Shown piece by piece: positions 34,975-42,064 of a stretch of DNA of 64,000 nucleotides (position 1 is the first letter of the stretch; each line of letters starts with the position of its first letter). A program made the translations under genes and the position numbers. The DNA is from Labilithrix sp. (GTDB lineage Bacteria; Myxococcota_A; Polyangia; Polyangiales; Polyangiaceae), in the NCBI GenBank assembly GCA_019637175.1, contig JAHBWD010000021.1:1-64000 (forward strand), given 5' to 3'. The notes under the pieces are model-generated. The model did not search any database and was not told where the DNA came from. It was given only the letters and a program-made list of their open reading frames with translations.

Positions 34975-35649
34975 ATGACAATCCGATCGCGACTCCCCTT
35001 CGCTTTGTTCGCAGTCCTCTTCGCGTGCGGAGGAGGCGACTCGACGACGGGCACGAGCGGCGCGATGCAACAGTCGTCGGCGCGCCCCGATTGTGCGCCG
35101 AACGACACCTCCTGCCAGCTCGACGGGCTCGACGCGCCCCTCGCGGTGGGCGCGCGCCTGCCGCTCGACGTGCGGATCACCGCGCGGGGCGTCGCCGCGC
35201 CGAAGATCGCGCTCGAGGCGGCGCGCGCCGACGTCCTCGAGATCCGGGGCGCCGAGCTCGTCGGCAAGGCGCCCGGCTTCTCGAGCGTGCTCTTCTCCGG
35301 CGAAGACGGCGTCGTGCTCGACTTCGTCACGCTGTCGGTCGCGCTGCCCGATCGCCTCGAGCTCTATCGCCTCACCGACGACGGCGCCCCCGAGGCCTCG
35401 CCGCTGCCCGAGAAGATCCAGCTCGCGCCGGGAGACGATCTCGAGCTCTCGATCCGCGCCTTCAGCGGGGCGACACGCCTCCTCGGCGATCTCGACGCCG
35501 CGTGGGAGGTCGACGGCGCGATCGGCACGCTGCTCGACGCCGGGCGAAGAGCGAGCCGTCGCTTGCGGGTGAAGACGCCGGGGCTCGGCACGCTCGCGAT
35601 CACGACGGGCGGCTCGGTCAAGACTCTGACGATCGAGGTGCTGCCGTGA
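34975..35649 (+). CDS. Hypothetical lipoprotein
   Basis: From ATG 34975 this is 224 residues with a signal ending LFAVLFAC (lipobox) followed by GGGDST. The mature part is beta-rich: RLPLDVRITARGVAAPKIAL, GKAPGFSSVLFSGEDGVVLD, EKIQLAPGDDLELSIRAFSG, and LGTLAITTGGSVKTLTIEVL, resembling Ig-like or Big-type domains. The longer frame from 34879 adds a segment without signal character. The next gene's GTG overlaps its stop (GTGA). No function is assigned. Confidence 0.8.
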   Translation: MTIRSRLPFALFAVLFACGGGDSTTGTSGAMQQSSARPDCAPNDTSCQLDGLDAPLAVGARLPLDVRITARGVAAPKIALEAARADVLEIRGAELVGKAPGFSSVLFSGEDGVVLDFVTLSVALPDRLELYRLTDDGAPEASPLPEKIQLAPGDDLELSIRAFSGATRLLGDLDAAWEVDGAIGTLLDAGRRASRRLRVKTPGLGTLAITTGGSVKTLTIEVLP

Positions 35650-36110
35650 GCGCGCCCAGGCTCTTCGCTCTCTCGATCGTCGCGCTCCTCGTCACGCTCG
35701 CCGCGACGGGCTGCGACAAGCCGCGGCCGCCCGAGAAGCACCCGACGTTCGCGCCGAGGACCTCCGCGCCGCCGCTCGCCATCACCGAGTACGTCGAAGA
35801 CCGTCCTCGCGGCCTGCGATCGATCCGCCTCACCGAGGGCGTCGCGATGGCGCTCGAGTGCTGGGACGAGAGCGGCGCGCCGTGCCTCCTCGAGGGATCG
35901 ACGCTCGGCGACGAGCGCGTCGCGAGCTTCCGCCGGGCCTACGGCGACTTCGACGCGGTGAGCGTCTCCGGCCGCGGCACGCAGCGCGCGTACCTGAACC
36001 GCGCCGTCTTCGTCGTCGTCGCCCGCCAGCCGGGAGAGGCGAAGCTCGTCGTCCAGACCGGCAAGGGCCCCGTGACGATCGACGTCACCGTCTTCCCCCA
36101 GAAGCGTTGA
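35646..36110 (+). CDS. Hypothetical lipoprotein
   Basis: This 154-residue protein starts at GTG 35646, overlapping the upstream stop. It has signal LSIVALLVTLAATGC (lipobox) and then a beta-rich domain: YVEDRPRGLRSIRLTEGVAM, ALECWDESGAPCLLEG, DAVSVSGRGTQRAYLNRAVF, PGEAKLVVQTGKGPVTIDVT. The pattern parallels that of the coupled upstream lipoprotein, so the two may be partners or distant paralogues. Its TGA directly abuts the convergent monooxygenase stop (TGATCA at 36108-36113). Confidence 0.8.
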   Translation: MSAPRLFALSIVALLVTLAATGCDKPRPPEKHPTFAPRTSAPPLAITEYVEDRPRGLRSIRLTEGVAMALECWDESGAPCLLEGSTLGDERVASFRRAYGDFDAVSVSGRGTQRAYLNRAVFVVVARQPGEAKLVVQTGKGPVTIDVTVFPQKR

Positions 36111-37592
36111 TCACCGCGCGAAGCGCATGACGCCGTCGTCGAGCGCGCCGTACTGGAGCGCCATGCGATCGAGGAAGTAGTTCTGGTAGAGACGCCACGG
36201 CGCCTTGTCGCCCTGCTTCGGCAGATCGGCGACGGCGCGCTGCACGTAGCCTGAAGAGAAGTCGAAGAGCGGCTCCTCCACGAAGTCGCGCCCGCCCTTC
36301 TGCGGCGTGCAGATGCGATAGCCGTTGCGATCCATCTCTTCGAGGACGCGGAGCACGTATCGACACACCAGGTCGCTCTTGAGCGTCCACGACGCGTTGG
36401 TGTAACCGAGGGCGACGGCGAGGTTCGGCACGTCGCTCAGCATCGCGCCCTTGTAGCTCGTCGTCTTGCCGGGCTCGACGGGCGCCCCGTCGACGCTGAG
36501 CTTCACGCCGCCGAGGAGGAGCACCTTGAGGCCTGTCGCCGTGACGATCAGATCCGCCTCGAGCTCGGCGCCGGAGCGGAGGCGGATCCCGGTCTCGGTG
36601 AAGGTGTCGATGTGATCGGTGACGACGTCGGCGCGACCGCGCTTCATCGCCTGGAACAGATCGCCGTCGGGCACGAGGCAGAGCCGCTGCTCCCAGGGCC
36701 GATAGCGCGGCGTGAAGTGCGTCGCGACGTCGAAGTCGGGGCCGAGCTGGCGCCTGACGCCGCGGATCAGGATCTTCTTCGCGCGCTCGGGATAGGCGCG
36801 GCAGAACTTGTACATCGCGGCGGCGAGCGCGACGTTGCGCAAGCGGCTGACGTCGCCGCCGATGTCCAGCGGGAGCCTCCGATCGACCCACTTCGCGAGC
36901 ACGTCGACGGCGGGCATCGAGAGGATGTACGTCGGCGAGCGCTGGAGCATCGTCACGCGCGCGGCGAGCTTCGCCATCTCCGGGACGAGCGTGACCGCGG
37001 TCGCGCCGCTGCCGATGACGACGACGCGCTTGCCCCCGTAGTCGATGTCGTCGGTCCACTTCTGGGGGTGCACGACGCGGCCGCGGTAGCGCTCGACGCC
37101 CGGAAACTCCGGCGTGTAGCCGCCCGCGTAGTCGTAGTAGCCGCTGCACATGAAGAGGAAGCGGCAGGTGAAGCGGACGATCTCTCCCGTGTCGGTGCGT
37201 CGCGCCTCGACCGTCCAGCGCGCCGCGTCGGACGACCACGACGCGCGCTCGACGCGATGGCCGAAGCGGATCTTCGGCTCGATCCCGTAGACGCACGCGG
37301 TCTCGCGGATGTAGTCGCGGATCGAGCCGCCGTCGGCGATCGCCTTGTCGCCGCGCCACGGGCGAAAGGGGTAGCCCAGCGTGTACATGTCGGAGTCGGA
37401 CCGGATGCCGGGATAGCGGAAGAGATCCCAAGTCCCGCCGATCGCCTCGCGGCCCTCGAGGATGACGTAGGTCTGGCCGCGCGGGCGCTGCGTCTCGAGG
37501 TAGTAGCCGGCGTTGACGCCGGAGAGGCCGGCGCCGACCACGACCACGTCGAACGCGAGCGGTTGACCGTTCGAGGAGCTCACGAGAGGCAT
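36111..37592 (-). CDS. Baeyer-Villiger-type flavin monooxygenase
   Basis: This 493-residue protein has FAD motif GAGLSG at 20-25 and IGGTWDLFRYPGIRSDSDMY at 51-70. The BVMO fingerprint at 169-179 reads YRGRVVHPQKW, with Tyr instead of the usual Phe. The NADPH Rossmann IGSGATAV is at 193-200, and the second half has the conserved ATGLKV motif. The order and length match EthA-like class B monooxygenases, which insert oxygen next to ketones. It is probably cytoplasmic; the substrate is unknown. ATG 37592 is chosen because the extension to 37694 is not protein-like. It is monocistronic, convergent with the lipoprotein pair. Confidence 0.92.
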   Translation of the reverse strand: MPLVSSSNGQPLAFDVVVVGAGLSGVNAGYYLETQRPRGQTYVILEGREAIGGTWDLFRYPGIRSDSDMYTLGYPFRPWRGDKAIADGGSIRDYIRETACVYGIEPKIRFGHRVERASWSSDAARWTVEARRTDTGEIVRFTCRFLFMCSGYYDYAGGYTPEFPGVERYRGRVVHPQKWTDDIDYGGKRVVVIGSGATAVTLVPEMAKLAARVTMLQRSPTYILSMPAVDVLAKWVDRRLPLDIGGDVSRLRNVALAAAMYKFCRAYPERAKKILIRGVRRQLGPDFDVATHFTPRYRPWEQRLCLVPDGDLFQAMKRGRADVVTDHIDTFTETGIRLRSGAELEADLIVTATGLKVLLLGGVKLSVDGAPVEPGKTTSYKGAMLSDVPNLAVALGYTNASWTLKSDLVCRYVLRVLEEMDRNGYRICTPQKGGRDFVEEPLFDFSSGYVQRAVADLPKQGDKAPWRLYQNYFLDRMALQYGALDDGVMRFAR

Positions 37593-37692
37593 CGTAGTGC
37601 ACGTCTCGGCGGTTCGCCTCGGCTTCGCGGTTCTGCTCTTTTCGCCATCGCGACCGTTGACCACGCGCGCGCCTCGCTGGATCCTCCGGCGC

Positions 37693-38145
37693 ATGGGAAA
37701 CCCTTTCGTTCATCTCGATCTCTCCACCGATGATCCCGCGGCCGCGAAGAAGTTCTACAAGAGCGTCTTCGACTGGAAGTTCCGCGATTTTCCGGCCATG
37801 CAGTGGACCGGCATCGACGTCGGCAAGGGCGTCGGCGGCGGCCTCGGCGGCAAGCAGATGCCGTCGCAGCCCACCGCGTGGACCGCGTACGTCGACGTCG
37901 CCGACGTGAAGAAGACGATCGCGAAGGCCAAGAGCGCCGGCGCGACGATCATCGTCCCGTTCCAGCAGGTCGGCGACATGGGCTGCCTCGGCGTCTTCAT
38001 CGATCCGCAGGGCGCGACCATCGGCGTGTGGCAGGCGGCGAAGAAGTCGGCCGCGCCGGCCAAGCGCGCGAAGAAGAGCGCGGCCCCCGCGAAGAAGCCC
38101 GCGGCGAAGGCGAAGAAGAAGGCCGCCGCCAAGAAGAAGCGCTGA
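37693..38145 (+). CDS. VOC-family protein with histone-H1-like tail
   Basis: This 150-residue protein starts at ATG 37693. The first about 115 residues form a vicinal-oxygen-chelate/glyoxalase domain: FVHLDLSTDDPAAAKKFYKS, VFDWKFRDF, TAWTAYVDVADVKKTIAKAK, LGVFIDPQGATIGVWQA. The last about 35 residues are Lys/Ala/Pro repeats (KKSAAPAKRAKKSAAPAKK and on to AAAKKKR), like histone H1 or the basic tails of some myxobacterial DNA-binding proteins. The catalytic activity is unknown. The tail could target nucleic acid; it is unusual for this family. Confidence 0.87.
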   Translation: MGNPFVHLDLSTDDPAAAKKFYKSVFDWKFRDFPAMQWTGIDVGKGVGGGLGGKQMPSQPTAWTAYVDVADVKKTIAKAKSAGATIIVPFQQVGDMGCLGVFIDPQGATIGVWQAAKKSAAPAKRAKKSAAPAKKPAAKAKKKAAAKKKR

Positions 38146-38147
38146 GC

Positions 38148-38933
38148 TCAGCGACCGCGGAACGTGGCGTCGCGACGCTCGAGAAAGCTCGCGACGCCCT
38201 CCGCTGCGTCCTCGCTGGCGAGGATCGGGGGGAGCTGCTCCATCAAGTGATCGGTGGCGGCCGCGATGCCCCGCGTGACGGCCACCCGCGCGTTGGCGAG
38301 CGTCGCCTGCACGCCGAGAGGGGCTTGCTTCGCGATCGTCTCCGCGATCGCGCGCGCGCGCTCGACGTGCGCTCCGGCGGGCGTCACCTCCTGCACGAGG
38401 CCGATGCGGAGCGCCTCGGCGGCGCCGAGCTCTTCGCCCGTGAGGAGGAAGCGCATCGCGTTCCCCCACGTGAGCCGCGTGGGCGCGCGGAGCGTCGCGC
38501 CGCCGAACGGCATGATCCCGCGCCCGACCTCGAGCTGGCGGAAGCGCACGCCTTCGGCGGCGACGACGACGTCGCTCGCGAGCGCGAGCTCGACCGACAC
38601 CGTGAAGGCGATTCCGGCGACCGCCATCACGACGGGCTTCGGCACCTGAGGAGCCCAGACGCCGAACGGATCGTACTTGTGAGAGCCGGCGAGCGCCCCT
38701 GGCCCCTTCTCCGCGACGACCGGTCCGACCTCCGCGAGATCGAGCCCGGCGGAGAAGTGATCGCCGTGCGCGAAGAGCAGCCCGCAGCGAACGTCGGGAT
38801 CGTCGCCGAGCTGCTCGTAGGCGGCGGCGAGCGCGTCGATCATCGCGAGGTCGAACGCGTTGCGCTTCTCCGGGCGGTTGATGCCGATGGCGAGGACGTG
38901 GCCTTGTCGTTCGACGGTGACGCGCTGGCTCAT
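38148..38933 (-). CDS. Enoyl-CoA hydratase/isomerase (crotonase) family protein
   Basis: This 261-residue protein has the crotonase core: INRPEKRNAFDLAMIDALAA, the oxyanion-hole loop HGDHFSAGLDLAEVG, the second loop AVAGIAFTVSVELALASDVV, and FRQLEVGRGIMPFGGATLRA. Glu residues sit where the two catalytic acids of enoyl-CoA hydratases are expected (in SVELAL and QLEVGRG), which supports hydratase activity, though family members also act as isomerases or hydrolases. It stands alone on the minus strand between convergent and divergent neighbours, only 35 bp from the histidine phosphatase start. Confidence 0.92.
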   Translation of the reverse strand: MSQRVTVERQGHVLAIGINRPEKRNAFDLAMIDALAAAYEQLGDDPDVRCGLLFAHGDHFSAGLDLAEVGPVVAEKGPGALAGSHKYDPFGVWAPQVPKPVVMAVAGIAFTVSVELALASDVVVAAEGVRFRQLEVGRGIMPFGGATLRAPTRLTWGNAMRFLLTGEELGAAEALRIGLVQEVTPAGAHVERARAIAETIAKQAPLGVQATLANARVAVTRGIAAATDHLMEQLPPILASEDAAEGVASFLERRDATFRGR

Positions 38934-38968
38934 GTCGCGCAGCCTACCGAACCGTCTACGCTCGGGCG

Positions 38969-39514
38969 ATGGTCTTCCGAGCCCTGCTCGCCCTGGCGAT
39001 CTCCTCGTGCGCCGCGTCCCTTCCGCCCGCGACCTCTCCGCCGGCGTGCCCCGCGGGGCACGCCTTCGTGATCCTGGTCCGTCACGCCGAGAAGGTCTCG
39101 AACGATCCCGACGCCGAGCTGTCGCCCGAAGGCGCGCTGCGCGCGCGCCGCCTCGCGGTCATGCTCGGCAACGCGGGCGTCACGCAGCTCGTCGCCACCG
39201 ACGTCAAGCGAACGCAGCAGACGCTCGCGCCGCTCGCGGAGCGGCTCGGGCGCACGACGGAGATCCGCCCTGCGCGCGAGGTCGAGGCGCTCGCGCGCGA
39301 GCTGCGCGCGAGCCCCGACGGCTCGGTCGTGGTCGTCGCGCATCACTCGAACGGCATCCCCCGCCTCATGCGCGCGCTCGGCGTCGAGCCTCCGGGGATC
39401 GCCGCGACCGACGACGCGCTGCCCGAGAACGACTACGGCCGCGTCGTCGTCCTGTCGCTCGGATGCGATCGCGCGCGCGCGAGCTTCGTTCAGCTCGACT
39501 CGAGCGCGCCGTAG
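38969..39514 (+). CDS. Exported histidine phosphatase-family protein
   Basis: This 181-residue protein starts MVFRALLALAISSCAAS, a short signal with possible lipidation Cys14. It has the phosphohistidine motif LVRHAEK (Arg38-His39), LSPEGALRARRLAVML, LVATDVKRTQQTLAPLAERL, and the second catalytic His at about 125-126 (VVVAHHSNGIPRL). It is like SixA/phosphoglycerate-mutase-family phosphatases, but the export signal implies an extracytoplasmic phosphatase. The substrate is unknown. Confidence 0.88.
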   Translation: MVFRALLALAISSCAASLPPATSPPACPAGHAFVILVRHAEKVSNDPDAELSPEGALRARRLAVMLGNAGVTQLVATDVKRTQQTLAPLAERLGRTTEIRPAREVEALARELRASPDGSVVVVAHHSNGIPRLMRALGVEPPGIAATDDALPENDYGRVVVLSLGCDRARASFVQLDSSAP

Positions 39515-39567
39515 CGCCTCGGGGCAATATCGCACACTCACCCACCTTGCGGCGGCGGGCCGATCGG

Positions 39568-39855
39568 TCAGTTCGGATCGTACGGATTTTTCGCGAGATC
39601 CGGGTCGACGGGCGCGGGCGCTCCCCACGTTTCGACGACCGGCGCGGGGGCCGGGTACACGTCGTCGGCGCCGTCGAAGAGCGGCTTGGCGCGGGCGCCG
39701 TCGACGGGCGCGCTCGTCACCGTGGTCGTTCCGATCGTGTGCGCGAGCTCCTGCTCCGCCAGCTCGAACGCGCTCTTGGGCTCGGCCTTCTGGGCTCCTG
39801 CGCAGCCCACCAGCATCGACAACCCCACGGCCCCCAGCGCAGCGACGAGCTTCAT
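39568..39855 (-). CDS. Small hypothetical lipoprotein
   Basis: This 95-residue protein from ATG 39855 has signal LVAALGAVGLSMLVGC (lipobox MLVGC). A short, Pro/Asp-rich tail follows (KSAFELAEQELAHTIGTTTV, ending VDPDLAKNPYDPN). The C-terminal N-P-Y-D-P-N motif recurs in small myxobacterial lipoproteins, by impression. It is the last gene of a three-gene minus-strand group, 42 bp after the preceding gene. Confidence 0.72.
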   Translation of the reverse strand: MKLVAALGAVGLSMLVGCAGAQKAEPKSAFELAEQELAHTIGTTTVTSAPVDGARAKPLFDGADDVYPAPAPVVETWGAPAPVDPDLAKNPYDPN

Positions 39856-39897
39856 GGCCGCAGGGCGTAGCACGTCGCCGCACTCAGGCAACGTGTT

Positions 39898-40767
39898 TCA
39901 GCGCGGGCGCTTCGTCGGCGCGCAGGTCGACGAGCCCGCGCCGACGATCAACATGCCCGTGTCGGTGATGGGCACGATCGACGTGTCGTCGCTCGGCGAG
40001 TAGCGCGTCACCTGGGATCGCTCGTTGCCGGTGAAGATCCAGAAGTCGCCGCCCCAGTGAGCGAACGCGAAGGCCGCCATCCCGTCGATCGCCGACGTGC
40101 GGTACGTCACCTCCGTCGCCGCGTTCGCCTTGTTCAAGCCCGCGATCACGCCGGAGCCGACGCTGAAGGCGAAGAGCTGCGTGTCGAGGCCGGTCAGCTC
40201 CGTGCGCCCGAACGTCAGCGAGCCGAGGAACTTCAGCTCGAACGTCTTCGTGTCGATCGACGCGAGGCCCGCGCCGGCGGCGTAGAGCGTCTCGCCGGCG
40301 TTCGGGCCGTCGCCGTTCCTCGCGAAGCCCATGCCGAAGGTCGAGAAGCCCGTCTGGCCGGGGCGGAACGCCGTCGGCTTGCAGGTCGCGTTGCCCGTGT
40401 CGACGGCGAAGAGACGACCGTCGGTGTACTCGACCCACGCGATGCCTCGGCGATCGATCGCCATCGAGAACGTCGAGCCGTTCGTGGGGCACCCGATGAT
40501 GCCGATGCGCACGAACTTCAGCTGATCGGGGTAGAAGCGGTAGAGCGCCTTGTCGGTGCCGAGGACGTAGATCTGCTTCGTGTCCTCGGCGCACTCGACG
40601 TCTTCGATCGGCTTGGCGCCGCCGTCGGCGAAGACGCCCGTCTCGACCGCGGCGTCGGCCGCGACGCTCGCGCCTTCGTCGTCGAAGCGGGCGCTCTCGT
40701 CGGCGCGCGCGCAGTGGAGCACCGGCGCGACCGCGAGGCACGCGACGGCGAGGGCGCGCGCGCTCAA
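39898..40767 (-). CDS. Exported beta-propeller-like protein
   Basis: This 289-residue protein starts at TTG 40767, which overlaps the stop of the upstream gene as TTGA. Its signal is ALAVACLAVAPVLHC, with a lipobox-like end at Cys19. The mature part has repeats typical of propellers: IYVLGTDKALYRFYPDQLKF, MAIDRRGIAWVEYTDGRLFA, VDTGNATCKP, ETLYAAGAGLASIDTKTFEL, KFLGSLTFGRTELTGLDTQL, FAFAHWGGDFWIFTGN. The function is unknown. Coupling to the Cys-rich protein upstream suggests they act together at the cell surface. Confidence 0.78.
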   Translation of the reverse strand: MSARALAVACLAVAPVLHCARADESARFDDEGASVAADAAVETGVFADGGAKPIEDVECAEDTKQIYVLGTDKALYRFYPDQLKFVRIGIIGCPTNGSTFSMAIDRRGIAWVEYTDGRLFAVDTGNATCKPTAFRPGQTGFSTFGMGFARNGDGPNAGETLYAAGAGLASIDTKTFELKFLGSLTFGRTELTGLDTQLFAFSVGSGVIAGLNKANAATEVTYRTSAIDGMAAFAFAHWGGDFWIFTGNERSQVTRYSPSDDTSIVPITDTGMLIVGAGSSTCAPTKRPR

Positions 40768-41909
40768 TTGACGACCCCCGCGTCGCAGTCACGCGTCAAG
40801 CAAACGCCGAGCACGCAGGGCTGACCGGCGGTGATGTTGCACTTGTTCTCGCAGCTCCCGCAGTGCCGAGGATCGCTGTCGAGGTGAGCCTCGCAGCCGT
40901 TGCCGGGGTGCCCGTCGCAGTCGGCGTAGCCGGGGTAGCAGACGTAGCCGCACTCGCCGTCGACGCACGTCGGGCCGCCGCCGGAGAGCCGGCCGGAGGG
41001 ACCAGGGCAGCGATAGTTGCAGCCGCCGCAGTTCCTCACGTCGTTCGAGAGATCGACGCAGCTGTCTCCGCAGCGCGTCGTGCCGGTCGGACAGATGCAC
41101 GCGCCGCGGACGCACTCCTGCGCGGGCTCGCACTTGTTGCCGCACGCGCCGCAGTTGTCGTGGTTGCTGAGGAGATCGATCTCGCAGCCGTCTTGGCAGA
41201 ACAGGTCGTTGCAGTCGCCGAAGCCGGGCGCGCACTGCAAGCTGCAAGCGGAGGCGGCGCACATCCACTTGGTGTTCGCCGGCGTGACGTTCGGCCCGCA
41301 GATCCACGCCGGATCCGCGGCCGTCGTGGGCGCGCGACACTGCGCGCCGCAGGCCCCGCAGTTGTCGTTGTCGGAGTCGAGCTTCTTGCACTCGAGCCCG
41401 CACTGGGTGAAGCCGTTCGGGCAGCCGCACGCGCCCCGCCAGCACAGCTCGCCGTCTTTGCAAACGTTGCCGCAGCCACCGCAGTTCTTCGGATCGTCGG
41501 CCGTCGACGTCTCGCACCCGTCGGCGCTCTGGTGGTTGCAGTCGGCGTAGAGCTCGTCGCAGGCGAGGACGCATTTGCCCTCGGAGCACAGCGCGGTCGC
41601 GTGGAGCTCCCACGACGGGCGCGGGCAGGCGTTGTTGCAGGCCCCACAGTGCTTCACGTCGCGGCTGGTGTCCGTCGTGCACAGTCCGCCGTAGCCTGGG
41701 CAAGTCGCCCAGGGCGGCGGGCACACGGTCGAGACGCACATCCCGCCGTTGCTCGGGCCCAGCGCTCCCGCGTCGGCTCCGAAGAGAGGCCCCGTGTCCG
41801 TGGAATCATTGACGGAGCGGGCGCACGATGCCTGCATGAACGCCGCGGCCGCCGCGATCGCGACGACGCTGGCCAGGCGGATTGTGCGTGGAAGCGAAGG
41901 AGCGTTCAT
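40764..41909 (-). CDS. Cys-rich repeat lipoprotein
   Basis: This 381-residue protein has a signal and lipobox FMQASC near residue 29. It carries six repeats of the form D-x-x-[N/H]-C-G-x-C-x-x-x-C (DVKHCGACNNAC, DPKNCGGCGNVC, DNDNCGACGAQC, NHDNCGACGNKC, DVRNCGGCNYRC, DPRHCGSCENKC). Paired modules (CPNGFTQCGLECKKL, CPTGTTRCGDSCVDL) sit between. About 50 Cys imply a rigid, disulfide-linked extracellular rod, a protein type abundant in Myxococcota. ATG 41909 precedes the signal; the longer frame lacks one. The following gene is TTGA-coupled. Confidence 0.88.
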   Translation of the reverse strand: MNAPSLPRTIRLASVVAIAAAAAFMQASCARSVNDSTDTGPLFGADAGALGPSNGGMCVSTVCPPPWATCPGYGGLCTTDTSRDVKHCGACNNACPRPSWELHATALCSEGKCVLACDELYADCNHQSADGCETSTADDPKNCGGCGNVCKDGELCWRGACGCPNGFTQCGLECKKLDSDNDNCGACGAQCRAPTTAADPAWICGPNVTPANTKWMCAASACSLQCAPGFGDCNDLFCQDGCEIDLLSNHDNCGACGNKCEPAQECVRGACICPTGTTRCGDSCVDLSNDVRNCGGCNYRCPGPSGRLSGGGPTCVDGECGYVCYPGYADCDGHPGNGCEAHLDSDPRHCGSCENKCNITAGQPCVLGVCLTRDCDAGVVN

Positions 41910-42064
41910 GGGCGGGGCTTCGCGGCGCTCGCTGCGTGCAAAACGCGGGCCGCATGTTCTCGACGCCGTTTTCCGCGCCCTACGCGTGTGCGCAAACTCT
42001 CTAACACACGGCCGACGCGTTTTGCACGGTGCCGCCGCCGCGAGTCGGTGTAGAGATCGCCGCG
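41910..42064. promoter_or_regulatory. Divergent region with a 13-bp inverted repeat pair
   Basis: This 155-bp gap separates the Cys-rich lipoprotein operon and the sulfatase. CGTGCAAAACGCG (41935-41947) is perfectly inverted as CGCGTTTTGCACG (42016-42028), 68 bp apart. A degenerate third copy (GCCGTTTTCCGCG) lies near 41965-41977. Each site sits near one gene start, as expected for a regulator controlling both directions. Confidence 0.6.

Noticed and set aside
33756..36110. 784-codon plus-strand frame spanning ndh and the lipoproteins
   Set aside because: Out of frame with ndh and rich in Arg; only its last 155 codons (from GTG 35646) form a credible lipoprotein.
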